From: Prevotellaceae bacterium UBA4301
Lineage (GTDB): Bacteria > Bacteroidota > Bacteroidia > Bacteroidales > Bacteroidaceae
Assembly (NCBI GenBank): GCA_002395775.1
Contig: DGUV01000056.1
Span: forward strand, 1-55,696
Length of the DNA stretch: 55,696 bases
Reading direction: 5' to 3'
Below, piece by piece: positions 38,732-47,531 of the stretch (the first letter of the stretch is position 1; the number at the start of each line of letters is the position of its first letter). The translations under genes and the position numbers were made by a program. The notes beneath the pieces are model-generated. The model was not told the origin of the DNA and did no database searches. It saw only the letters and a program-made list of their open reading frames with translations.

Positions 38732-41458
38732 ATGAATATCAAGAAGATTCTTTGCACAGCCCTCGCAGTCGTTGGGCTCGGTGCAACGGTTAGCGTCCAT
38801 GCCCAGGACGCTGCAAACGTTTATGTGTTTAAGGGCAATGACTATACCCAATTGGACGATGGAGAGGAGGTGCTGCTCTACAACGTGGGCACGGGCCGCT
38901 TCATTGTCAATGGTGGTGGCTGGGGTGTGCAGGCCCGTCTGTTCTCGGCCAACACGGGGCGCGTCCTCACTTGGGTGAAAGCCACGCGGGAGTTCAATAC
39001 CCGCATGACCACGCTCAAGGACGGCCAGCCGGCCAATCGTCTGGCCTGCAACGTGCCTGGCTACACTGATGCCAACGACTCTGGTAACGATGAAAGCAAG
39101 GTGTTTAAGGTCATCATGGACGGATATGCCGGACCCTGGACAATAGAAACTCAGGGTGGAAATACCAGAACCGGTAATGGCTTCCCTTGGACCTTTGTTC
39201 CCGTTGAGGATGGTGACAACAAAACTTACTACATGTATCAGACCTTCACGGGCCGCAACTACTACATGGGCCAGGGCTATGGCGCAGACCTGTCTCTGCC
39301 CGCCGTGGATGACGACGAGGCCATGTGGACGCGTCTCAATCCTGCTTCCGATGCAGCCTTTAATACTCAGGTTACGATTTTGGGTATCACCACCACCATC
39401 CGCGACCTCTACAAGTGGCGCATCGTGAAGAAGAGCGAACTGGAAGCCGTGCTCGAGGCCAGCGAGGATGCGGGCTTGGGTTTGGACGTCAACCTGACTT
39501 ACGAGATTCAGGACAACGACTTCTCGCGTAACGACTTTGACTTCTTCGATGCCTGGACGGCCAATCGGTTTACCGACGTGGAATACACCACCGCCGGCGA
39601 AGGCCGTCATCGCCACATGTGGGGTACCATCAGCGGAACTGCAGGTACGGCCAAGAAGGTCTGGAACACAAATGTTAATCTATACGCAGGTGATTCTTAT
39701 TTGCCTGCCAACGTAGCCGGAGAGAACTATCTGCAGCCCGTGCGCCTGAAACCCCAGTGGGACAACAAGAGCGATGCCAAGTTTGGTTTCATGGCCTTCG
39801 AGGGTGTGGGCACAGTCACTTCGTCGTTCACCGCCCCCGTTGCGGGTAGCTACAAGATTGCAGCCCATGGCTTCTATCAGGGCCACGAGGGTTACCTCTT
39901 TGCTACCACAACCAATCCTGCCGATCTCGCCACCTCAGACATCACCAACAAGACAGCCCTCAAGGAAGTGTCTGGCTATGTCCGCAGCACCTCTGCCGGC
40001 ATGAAGGCCATCGGTACGGACCTTACCTTCAATCCTGAATCCTATCGCCGTGAGTTGGACATTGTCCTGGAAGCCGGTCAGACCGTTTACTTTGGTATTG
40101 GTAAGAATGAGGCTACGAAATCAGAGGCTGATGATCATTCGGCAGGAGCAAATACCACGTATTACATACTCTCTGCTGTGCGTAATGGTGTAACATACTA
40201 CATGACAAAAGACGGTTCGACCTTAGGTGTGAGCACAAATAAAAATGATGCTTTCCGTTGGATACGTAATTCCAATGGATTAACGGATGGGACACTTTAT
40301 ATGGTAGGTTATAGTGGAAGTCAAAATCTTGATGTAAGGTCAGATTTGCCTAGTAATTCATTTCGTTGTTCTACAAAGGGTACTCATGTCGGCTTAGAAT
40401 GGTCAGGAACTGCAACAAATAGACAACGTTATATTTACTTGCTGCCAAACTTGACGTCATGGGGCATGGGTTCTGCAACTAATGCTGAGCCCACAGGTAC
40501 TCATTTTGCAAAATATGAAACAGAAGTAGTAGCTGGCGAAGCAAGAGATTATTACCACGACACCGACTTCATGGGCGTTGACCAGTTCTCCATCACCTTT
40601 ATGGGTAAGGCAGAGCAGCCTGTGATGTTCAATGAGGACGAGACCAGCCTCGACTATCTGGGCACAAACAAGGAATACACCAACCAGAGTGTGATGCTCC
40701 ACCGTACGTTCGTGAAGGACGATTGGAACTCCTTCGTGTTCCCGCTGAACATGTCCACCGACCAGGTGCGCTATGCCTTTGGCGACGAGGTGCAGTTGGC
40801 AGAGATCACCGAACTGGGTGAGCTCTCGAAACAGCCCACTTGCATCGACTTCAAGATTGTTCCCCTCAATCCCGGTCAGCTGGCCGTGACGGCAGGTAAG
40901 TTCTATCTTGTGAAGCCTTCGGTCAATCCTCTGATCAACTCATCGGGCGTCGAGTACTATCCTCTGGGTCGCAACACGTTCAACACGGCCGACTTCAGCA
41001 CCATCAAGAAGGAGACCGTGCATGTTTCGGAAGCCGCCAAGGAGTATGCCGAACAACAAGGCCTGCCCACCGACTGGCTCAACAACGTGGTGACCACCTA
41101 TGCCACCTACGTCAACGGAACCGAAATTCCCAAGGGCGCCTACGTCATGGGTAAGAAGAAGGATGGCAGCTCAGGCGTGCAGCTCTATCGCCTCACGCGC
41201 GGCACAGCGATTAAGGGCTTCCGCGGCTGGATTGAGGACGGTGTAGGCTCCACTGGTGCTGGCACCCTGTCGGTTGGCGGCATCTTCAACATGAACACCT
41301 ATGTGGATCCCACTACGGGCATCGAGCACCTGCGCCTGGAGAAGCCCAGCACGCAGCAGGGTGTGTATGACATGAGCGGCCGTCGCGTTTCCAACACGCT
41401 CGAGGGACTGCCTCGCGGCCTGTACATTGTCAACGGCAAGAAAATGTTTGTCAAGTAA
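38732..41458 (+). CDS. Large secreted protein with ricin-like and adhesion-like modules
   Basis: This 908-residue protein has a signal peptide (MNIKKILCTALAVVGLGATVSVHAQ) and no recognised enzyme domain. The N-terminal part (about 30-270) looks like a ricin-type lectin fold (VLLYNVGTGRFIVNGGGWG). Residues ~270-460 are a beta-sandwich with a binding-module feel (SYKIAAHGFYQGHEGYLF). Residues ~461-608 are a second ricin-like unit encoded by AT-rich DNA unlike the flanks. Residues 610-870 are a further beta-rich region with DDWNSFVFPLNMS. The end (GVYDMSGRRV, LPRGLYIVNGKKMFVK) is a short tail resembling a surface-sorting signal. It lies 37 bp after the small peptide gene. It probably acts at the cell surface; the ligand is unknown. 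Confidence 0.8.
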   Translation: MNIKKILCTALAVVGLGATVSVHAQDAANVYVFKGNDYTQLDDGEEVLLYNVGTGRFIVNGGGWGVQARLFSANTGRVLTWVKATREFNTRMTTLKDGQPANRLACNVPGYTDANDSGNDESKVFKVIMDGYAGPWTIETQGGNTRTGNGFPWTFVPVEDGDNKTYYMYQTFTGRNYYMGQGYGADLSLPAVDDDEAMWTRLNPASDAAFNTQVTILGITTTIRDLYKWRIVKKSELEAVLEASEDAGLGLDVNLTYEIQDNDFSRNDFDFFDAWTANRFTDVEYTTAGEGRHRHMWGTISGTAGTAKKVWNTNVNLYAGDSYLPANVAGENYLQPVRLKPQWDNKSDAKFGFMAFEGVGTVTSSFTAPVAGSYKIAAHGFYQGHEGYLFATTTNPADLATSDITNKTALKEVSGYVRSTSAGMKAIGTDLTFNPESYRRELDIVLEAGQTVYFGIGKNEATKSEADDHSAGANTTYYILSAVRNGVTYYMTKDGSTLGVSTNKNDAFRWIRNSNGLTDGTLYMVGYSGSQNLDVRSDLPSNSFRCSTKGTHVGLEWSGTATNRQRYIYLLPNLTSWGMGSATNAEPTGTHFAKYETEVVAGEARDYYHDTDFMGVDQFSITFMGKAEQPVMFNEDETSLDYLGTNKEYTNQSVMLHRTFVKDDWNSFVFPLNMSTDQVRYAFGDEVQLAEITELGELSKQPTCIDFKIVPLNPGQLAVTAGKFYLVKPSVNPLINSSGVEYYPLGRNTFNTADFSTIKKETVHVSEAAKEYAEQQGLPTDWLNNVVTTYATYVNGTEIPKGAYVMGKKKDGSSGVQLYRLTRGTAIKGFRGWIEDGVGSTGAGTLSVGGIFNMNTYVDPTTGIEHLRLEKPSTQQGVYDMSGRRVSNTLEGLPRGLYIVNGKKMFVK

Positions 41459-41484
41459 ATGACGCATCTGCGATAACAATGATG

Positions 41485-41522
41485 TCCTGCCCTGTCGGTT
41501 TTCCGGCAGGGCAGGAATTTAA
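41485..41522 (+). terminator. Terminator of the HTH/peptide/secreted-protein unit
   Basis: TCCTGCCCTG (41485-41494) and CAGGGCAGGA (41507-41516) form a perfect 10-bp stem extended inside by CGG/CCG, followed by ATTTAAT. Confidence 0.75.
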
Positions 41523-41543
41523 TACGTATAGGTTTTCTTCACT

Positions 41544-44459
41544 ATGAGATATGGTTTGATGGTGACGGTGTTGTCACTCGTCATGTTGGCAAATTCCCAC
41601 ACCCTAAGCGCCCAGTATGCAGCTTCGGCCTCGACGGAGGTTTACAATTTCGACCCCTTCACTGACCGCAATCTGCTTGACCTCTTCTACGATGCTCTGC
41701 AGCAGGGACGGCAGTTTCCCACGGCGGCAGAGTTTGCTGCAGCGGGGTTCGACCCCATCGACATGGAGTTTGTGCGTTCCCATGTGCGCCGTGCCGAGGT
41801 CATTGACGACCAGGCAGGGCAGTTGAACACAAGCATAAAGAACACGCGCCGGTTCTGGATGAACACCCCCATGGGCTCGTCGAAGCTGACGGGCGGCTAT
41901 CCCAATATGAACACGGGCGACGACACCTTTTCGCTCTGGAACTACACCTACCTTTTCGGTTCCTGGAACCATGGGATTTTTCAGGCCCCCGGGTGCTGGG
42001 TGGATGCTGCCCACCAGAATGGGACGGACATCCTGTGCGGGGTGAAGTTCTTTGAGAGCTGGACGGCGGGTTCGGGCGATGCCTCCTACACCTCGCTCAT
42101 CACGAAAAAGAATGCCGACGGCACCTTCAAGTACGTCGAGCCCATGATCAATATCCTGCTCTTCTTCGGGACGGACGGCATCAACTATAACTGGGAAGAT
42201 ACTTCCTACCTGAAGTCCGACGTGATAGCCTTCCACAAGGCCCTGTACAAGATGGCAGAGAAGAAGGGATTCAGGAACTTCCACATCGGCCTCTACACGG
42301 CCAACAGTTCGCTGCGCAGCGACAACGTGAATGCCATCTTCGGAAATGCCTCGGGACGTACGGCCGACACGTTCCTGAATTACACAGGGGGAGATTTCAA
42401 CTACAATTCCTTCAGCTCGTCACTTACGGCTGCCAAGAATGCCCTGGGAACGACCGACGGGCTCTATGCCGGAGCCTGGATTGTGAGCATGGACCGAAGT
42501 TGGACGGGATTCAAGGGCAACGACATGGGCATGGTGCTGTGGGGAGAACACGGGACCAGCCGCTTCTGGAGCTACAATGTGGGAACGGACGCCAGTTCGT
42601 TTCAGTCCAACCTCCAGGCCCTGTACGAACGGGCCTTCTCGGGCGGGAACCGCAATCCGGCCAACCGTCCGGCGATGAGCAACACGGGAAACAGCTGGAG
42701 CTGGAGCGGAACCACTCCGCCGCTGTCCACCTTTGGCGGCATCTCCACCTACTTCCCCGAGCGGAGTGCCATACAAGGGAGGCTGCCCTTCCACACCTAC
42801 TTCAACACGGGCACCGGCGAGGTGTATAACTACAAGGGCCGGAAGACGTCAGGCCCGTGGTATAACCTCTCGGCACAGGACATCGTGCCCACCTACCGCT
42901 GGCTGGTGCGCAACGCCGGCACCACGACTGCAGCATCGAACCTGCAGCCCGAATTCACCATCGACGACGCCTACATGGGTGGCGCGTGTCTTCGTATCTC
43001 GGGCACGGCCCGGACAGCGGGCACCGACATCGTGCTGTTCCGCACGCAGCTCAGTGGGAACTCGGGAACTCCGTATGCACGCCTTGCCGTGAAGTCGGGG
43101 ACTGAGGGCGTGAAGGAAACGGGACTCTATCTCATCGTCAAGGTGGGTTCGGCGTGGAAAGAGTACCCCGTGGGCACCACCACATCCCGGCAGTGGGAGG
43201 AGAAGCACATTGTGCTTGACGGCATCAGCCATACGGACCAAATCAGCCACGTGGGACTGCGCGTCAAGGGGACGGGAAGCTACAAGATGCTCGTGGGCAT
43301 GCTGGAGCTGAACGACGACGTGCAGGTGGAGCCCGCCTCGCTCAAGAATCTGCGCGTGGACGTGAGGGGCGAGACAAGCAAGAAGTTGTCCGTCAAACTC
43401 GCCTGGCAGGTCGATGCCCTTGGCGGCGAACGCTCCGAATATGGCATGCTGTTCAACGACGAAGCCAACATCGACCACTTTGAGGTCCTTTACAAGAGTG
43501 GTAAGGATGGGCGTGTGAGTGTCATCAGCCACGTCAGGGGCTGGGCGGCCTTTGTCGGCAACATACCTGTGTCGGATGGTGAAAGGCCCTTCGTAGGGGT
43601 GCGTGCCGTGGCTACGGACCTCAAGACATACTCCCGTCCCATGTGGGCGGAGGTTCCACGAAACGAGAACGTACCTACCGATGACCAGGGAGACGGCCCC
43701 ATGTACGGCACCTCCACCATCAACACGGAGTCGGAGGGCTACGAGGTGGCCATATCGACCCGATACCTGACCACTGTCAGCACGACTGGGGCATCAGGGC
43801 GCAACCTGAACTACCATGGCGTGGCAGACACGACAGGGACCAACTACATCTTTGTGAGCGACCAGGTGCTGAAGGTGTCGCAGGGAGACTACGTCACGCT
43901 GAATTACAAGTATCTCAGTTCGAGTGACGGACTGCAATATTGTACGATGAAGACTTATGCCGACTGGAACGCCAACGGGTATTTCGAGGGCAGCACGGAT
44001 GAATTGCTTGTGGAGCAGGGTAAGGCTGAGACTGGCAACAGCAGTCTGCTCGTCCCGTTCTCGTTTAGGGTGCCCACGAATGCGGTGCGAGGCAACAGCC
44101 GGCTGCGCATCGTCTTCTCTGATGCGTGGGCAGGTCATCCGGGCCCTACCGGTTACACGGTGAAAGGGTTCACCATTGATTTCCCTGTAACCATCACGGG
44201 CAACAATGCGGAGCGGACTGTCGAAAACTCACGTGACGAGGGCATCGCTGACGAACCCGATAGTTTGGTGGCTTCGCTTCTGGGCGACGTTAATAACGAC
44301 GGAGCTGTCACGATAGCCGACGTGACGATGGCAGTGAACCTGATTCTGGGAAAAGAATCGGCAATGGCCTTTTCGTATGCCAATGCCGACGTGAATGACG
44401 ATGGCGACATCTCCATTGCTGATGTTACGGCTATTGTGAATATGATATTGGGGAAGTAA
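41544..44459 (+). CDS. GH85-like endo-beta-N-acetylglucosaminidase with GEVED and dockerin modules
   Basis: This 971-residue secreted protein resembles GH85 (endo-beta-N-acetylglucosaminidase, cutting the chitobiose core of N-glycans). The barrel lies at about 105-480: FGSWNHGIFQAPGCWVDAAHQNG, then the catalytic N216-x-E218 in GINYNWEDTSYL, in the place where GH85 has its N-x-E pair, and WGEHGTSRFW further on. Sandwich modules follow (~480-740). A GEVED-type domain spans ~745-905 (YCTMKTYADWNANGYFEG, VRGNSRLRIVFSDAW). Two dockerin-like repeats end the protein (GDVNNDGAVTIADV, ADVNDDGDISIADV). The signal peptide ends near SAQ (24). It starts 22 bp after the preceding terminator without a clear promoter. 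Confidence 0.78.
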   Translation: MRYGLMVTVLSLVMLANSHTLSAQYAASASTEVYNFDPFTDRNLLDLFYDALQQGRQFPTAAEFAAAGFDPIDMEFVRSHVRRAEVIDDQAGQLNTSIKNTRRFWMNTPMGSSKLTGGYPNMNTGDDTFSLWNYTYLFGSWNHGIFQAPGCWVDAAHQNGTDILCGVKFFESWTAGSGDASYTSLITKKNADGTFKYVEPMINILLFFGTDGINYNWEDTSYLKSDVIAFHKALYKMAEKKGFRNFHIGLYTANSSLRSDNVNAIFGNASGRTADTFLNYTGGDFNYNSFSSSLTAAKNALGTTDGLYAGAWIVSMDRSWTGFKGNDMGMVLWGEHGTSRFWSYNVGTDASSFQSNLQALYERAFSGGNRNPANRPAMSNTGNSWSWSGTTPPLSTFGGISTYFPERSAIQGRLPFHTYFNTGTGEVYNYKGRKTSGPWYNLSAQDIVPTYRWLVRNAGTTTAASNLQPEFTIDDAYMGGACLRISGTARTAGTDIVLFRTQLSGNSGTPYARLAVKSGTEGVKETGLYLIVKVGSAWKEYPVGTTTSRQWEEKHIVLDGISHTDQISHVGLRVKGTGSYKMLVGMLELNDDVQVEPASLKNLRVDVRGETSKKLSVKLAWQVDALGGERSEYGMLFNDEANIDHFEVLYKSGKDGRVSVISHVRGWAAFVGNIPVSDGERPFVGVRAVATDLKTYSRPMWAEVPRNENVPTDDQGDGPMYGTSTINTESEGYEVAISTRYLTTVSTTGASGRNLNYHGVADTTGTNYIFVSDQVLKVSQGDYVTLNYKYLSSSDGLQYCTMKTYADWNANGYFEGSTDELLVEQGKAETGNSSLLVPFSFRVPTNAVRGNSRLRIVFSDAWAGHPGPTGYTVKGFTIDFPVTITGNNAERTVENSRDEGIADEPDSLVASLLGDVNNDGAVTIADVTMAVNLILGKESAMAFSYANADVNDDGDISIADVTAIVNMILGK

Positions 44460-44498
44460 AGCCCCTCTCCCCGCTCCCCCCGTGGGGGGGGAGGGCTT
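44459..44498 (+). terminator. GC-rich terminator behind the GH85-like gene
   Basis: CCCCCC-GT-GGGGGG core inside a longer AAGCCC/GGGCTT stem, then a CTTTCTT stretch. A second hairpin (AGCGCTCGCA 44518-44527, TGCGGGCGCT 44540-44549) follows and is related to the terminator at 1246-1281. Confidence 0.65.
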
Positions 44499-44561
44499 GC
44501 CTTTCTTCTTGAACTTGAGCGCTCGCAGCTGATGACGGTTGCGGGCGCTTCTGTTGAAGGG

Positions 44562-44678
44562 TTCCCAATCATCGTGAATTTACTTACCAATCATCACAAA
44601 TTTACTTACCAATCATCGACCGATGATTGGTACAATGATCAAGCCATCATTGGTAAGTAAATTCGTGATGATTGGGAA
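44562..44678. repeat. 117-bp imperfect palindrome of the CCAATCATC family
   Basis: The left arm starts TTCCCAATCATCGTGAATTTAC and the right arm ends with its near-exact complement (GTAAATTCGTGATGATTGGGAA read forward). A third CCAATCATC unit and a central CGACCGATGATTGG lie between. It shares units and the GAATTTACTTA spacer with 105-245. The interval 44460-44753 holds only this repeat and terminators. Confidence 0.75.
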
Positions 44679-44719
44679 TACATTGTTATTTTACCACAAT
44701 CTTACTCCGTGACGGATGC

Positions 44720-44755
44720 AAGTCCCCCCTCCCGCAGCGAGGCAGGGGGAGGCTT
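44720..44755 (-). terminator. GC-rich terminator of the lyase/GH28-like fusion gene
   Basis: On the - strand CCCCCT (44749-44744) pairs with AGGGGG (44730-44725), with partial pairing outside. It lies immediately at the stop codon of the - strand gene and is of the same kind as the hairpin at 44459-44498. Confidence 0.5.
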
Positions 44756-47531
44756 AGTTGTTGATGAACGTTACGTCGGTTTCGGGGTCGAAGGGGCGTG
44801 TGCCCATCCAGACGTTGGTGACGGTGTAGCGGCCTACGCGGCGGTGTCGGTCATAGTGTTCCACGCGCGAGGGCATGAGCTGGGGCATGTCGGTGTCAAC
44901 CGTGATGTGGTTGAAGTGGATGTCGTCGATGCTGTTGCCGGGCTTGCGATTGTACTTCTGGCTGAAGAGCACGCGCAGGTCGAAGAGTCGTCCGCGCTGC
45001 ACGCCTTCGATGCGGATGCTGTCGAAGCGGACGTTGCGGATGTCGTTCTGGTCGCCGCACTGGATGGCCAGCAGTCCCTGTTCGCGTCCGTAGAGGATGT
45101 CGCAGTCGTGGATGCGGACGTTCTCGAGCAGTTCGCCCCGGGGGGCACGGTCGTCGCCGTGGCTGCCGATGTTGACGGGGTGGGCCACGTCGGGCCAGAA
45201 GATGCAGCGCGAGACGTCGATGTCCTCGGTGCCTCCCCAGAACCACCATCGATGGTTGTAGAGGGCGATGCAGTCGTCGCTGGTGCGCAGGAAGCAGTTC
45301 TCGACCTTGACATGGCGGCAACACATGAGGTCGATGCCGTCGGTCCACGAACGGGCGGAGAACGACTTCAGGTTGCGGATGGTGATGTTCTCGCTCTGTC
45401 CGCCATAGACGGTGTAGTGGGCGGGGTTGAGGACGGTGATGCCATCGATGAGCACGTTCTTGGAATAGGTTATCTCCACTCCTCGGAGGGGATGGTCGAG
45501 AATGCCGCGGCCAATGATGCGCACGTTTTCGGCACGGTCAACGATGAGCCGGGCCTTGACCACGGCGCCCGGGGCCAGATAGACGGTGCAGTTGGAGGGA
45601 ATCTTGATTTCCTCGCCAGGCAGGTCCTTGGGTTTGTGGACGCCAGGGCCGAAATAGATGAGACGGGCATCCTGGACAAACACGTCCTGCGAGTTGGGGG
45701 CTTGCCAGCAGATGGCCTTGGGCTCGTCGGGGGCGTGGTGCTCGGTGAGGGGAGCGTTGACGAGCAGGTGGAGGTTGTGGAGCCGGTCGCCTCCGAACTC
45801 CACGCTCAGGTATCGGGGTTGATTGAGGGTGAGCTCGATGGTGGAGTCGTTTGTCAGCGTGGGCTTGATGCCAGTTGAGTGCGGACGAATGTCGCATGAG
45901 TTGTCGGTCTGCGGACGATGGTTGACGACGCGCACTGCAACGGGCTCGGCCATGTCGAACTCGGCAAAGGCGGCTGTCTGCACACGGCGGGTGTCGATGT
46001 TGCAGCGCAGGACGGGAATCTGGGTCCATGCTCCATCGGACTGGGACAGGGGGCGCACCCACACCTCATAGTCGGGGTTGACGGCAGGGCCGTCCTTCTC
46101 GGGCAGGGGACTGAACTGGACGGGTTGCACTGCCTCGGGCACCAGGAAGGTGGTGGCCTTGCGCTCCGGGCCGAAGGTGTAGCCGTTGCGCGAGATGGCT
46201 CCGAGGGGCTGGTATTCGTAGGTGCCGTCTTGCTGGCGTACGGGCTTGAGGTCCCAGTATTCGGGCCAGCAATCCACGGTGCGCACCAGTGTCAGCTGGG
46301 GAGCATCGGCCAGCCGGATGAGGGGCTCGTCGGTGCAGCTGTATTCGCGGCGCATGTTCATTTTATAAGTTGGCGGCCCAGGGGCAGGGGAGAGGGCATC
46401 GACGTCGGTGTGCTGAAAGAAGAGCAGCGAACCGAATCCGGGATTGTCGCAGGTGAATCCGGGCCCTTCGGGGCGGACGTAGCGGCCAAGTGCCATGCTG
46501 GTGTAGGGCATGGACAGGTGGCAACGGCCCACATAGTGATTGTAGGCAATCTCAAACACAGCGCGCCACTGGCCCAGAGCTCCCTGGCTGAGTACGGTCC
46601 AGTTGGAGTACTTGCCGGTGAGGTCCTTCCATGTCTCGAAGGGTACGTCGAAGCCCAGATTGGCCCGCGAGGTGTATTCGTATCCCTGAAGCAGGCGGTT
46701 GTCGAGCAGAGCGTAGAGGTCGTAGCCTTGGCTCCATGCCACCTCGCATGTCTCTGCCAGTTGGCCCAGTCCGAGCATGACGTGAGCCTGGTCGCGTCCC
46801 GACTCCTGACATTGGCCCGTGGGACCAATGTAGTTGGGCAGCGAACCATTGTCAGCCCCTTGCAGGTAGTAGTGTGTGGCTCGTTCGTACTGGGCCCGGT
46901 CGTTGGTGTAGATGGCCAATGCCATGCGCATCTTGTTCACTGCGGCTCCCCAATTGCCGTTGGCATAGGGCGACTGGCGGTCGAACTCGTCGAGCACGGG
47001 CAGGAAGGCACGTCGGAACATTTGTTCGGTGAGTCGGGTGTCTTGTTTTGTCCATCCCCCATAGCCATAGCGCAGAAGCTCGCAGGCATTGATGAGGATG
47101 AATCCCTGCAAGCCAGCGCAAAGGGGTGCGTCGTGGCCGTCAATCTTGTTCAGTCGGTTGGTATAGGCCCGGATGATGGCGAGCGACGTCTGGGCATGCT
47201 TCTCGTCCTGCGTGATGGAGAAGAGCAGGGCGTTGTAGTAGGCAGCCAGGAAATCGTCCTCGCTGGGCCCTTTCGTGCGCCGGTGCTCTCCGTCGCGTGC
47301 AATGATGTCGAAGGGGCCGCGCATCTGGTAGTCGGCCGACGAACGCGGGTTGGCCAGTAGTTGGTCATACGACCCCATGGCCACAGGATGGGCCGAGCTG
47401 ACGAGTTGCTGCATCCTCTCCAAGGAGGCTTCGGTATGGAGCAATCCGGGATGGTTGAACGAACGTGCTTGTAGCCCTTGAGACGTCATGAGGGAAACAA
47501 GGACGAGGGCCAGAATCAGAAATCGTTTCAT
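44754..47531 (-). CDS. Fusion: alginate-lyase-superfamily lyase plus GH28-like beta-helix
   Basis: This is a 925-residue secreted two-enzyme fusion. Residues 25-390 form an alpha-toroid of the alginate_lyase superfamily, with some PL38-like (glucuronan lyase) features: NGNWGAAVNKMRMALAIY (191-208), GQCQESGRDQAHVMLGLGQLAE (239-260) and NHYVGRCHL. Residues 450-600 are a beta-sandwich. Residues 640-880 are a right-handed beta-helix of the GH28 type, with WTDGID (D731, D734), SDDCIAL (D752, D753), NIGSHGD (H791) and FDSIRIEG in the places of the NTD, DD, GHG and RIK motifs. ATG 47531 gives a signal peptide (MKRFLILALVLVSLMTSQGLQA) and overlaps the propeller ORF by 4 bp (ATGA). It converges with the GH85-like gene. 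Confidence 0.72.
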   Translation of the reverse strand: MKRFLILALVLVSLMTSQGLQARSFNHPGLLHTEASLERMQQLVSSAHPVAMGSYDQLLANPRSSADYQMRGPFDIIARDGEHRRTKGPSEDDFLAAYYNALLFSITQDEKHAQTSLAIIRAYTNRLNKIDGHDAPLCAGLQGFILINACELLRYGYGGWTKQDTRLTEQMFRRAFLPVLDEFDRQSPYANGNWGAAVNKMRMALAIYTNDRAQYERATHYYLQGADNGSLPNYIGPTGQCQESGRDQAHVMLGLGQLAETCEVAWSQGYDLYALLDNRLLQGYEYTSRANLGFDVPFETWKDLTGKYSNWTVLSQGALGQWRAVFEIAYNHYVGRCHLSMPYTSMALGRYVRPEGPGFTCDNPGFGSLLFFQHTDVDALSPAPGPPTYKMNMRREYSCTDEPLIRLADAPQLTLVRTVDCWPEYWDLKPVRQQDGTYEYQPLGAISRNGYTFGPERKATTFLVPEAVQPVQFSPLPEKDGPAVNPDYEVWVRPLSQSDGAWTQIPVLRCNIDTRRVQTAAFAEFDMAEPVAVRVVNHRPQTDNSCDIRPHSTGIKPTLTNDSTIELTLNQPRYLSVEFGGDRLHNLHLLVNAPLTEHHAPDEPKAICWQAPNSQDVFVQDARLIYFGPGVHKPKDLPGEEIKIPSNCTVYLAPGAVVKARLIVDRAENVRIIGRGILDHPLRGVEITYSKNVLIDGITVLNPAHYTVYGGQSENITIRNLKSFSARSWTDGIDLMCCRHVKVENCFLRTSDDCIALYNHRWWFWGGTEDIDVSRCIFWPDVAHPVNIGSHGDDRAPRGELLENVRIHDCDILYGREQGLLAIQCGDQNDIRNVRFDSIRIEGVQRGRLFDLRVLFSQKYNRKPGNSIDDIHFNHITVDTDMPQLMPSRVEHYDRHRRVGRYTVTNVWMGTRPFDPETDVTFINN

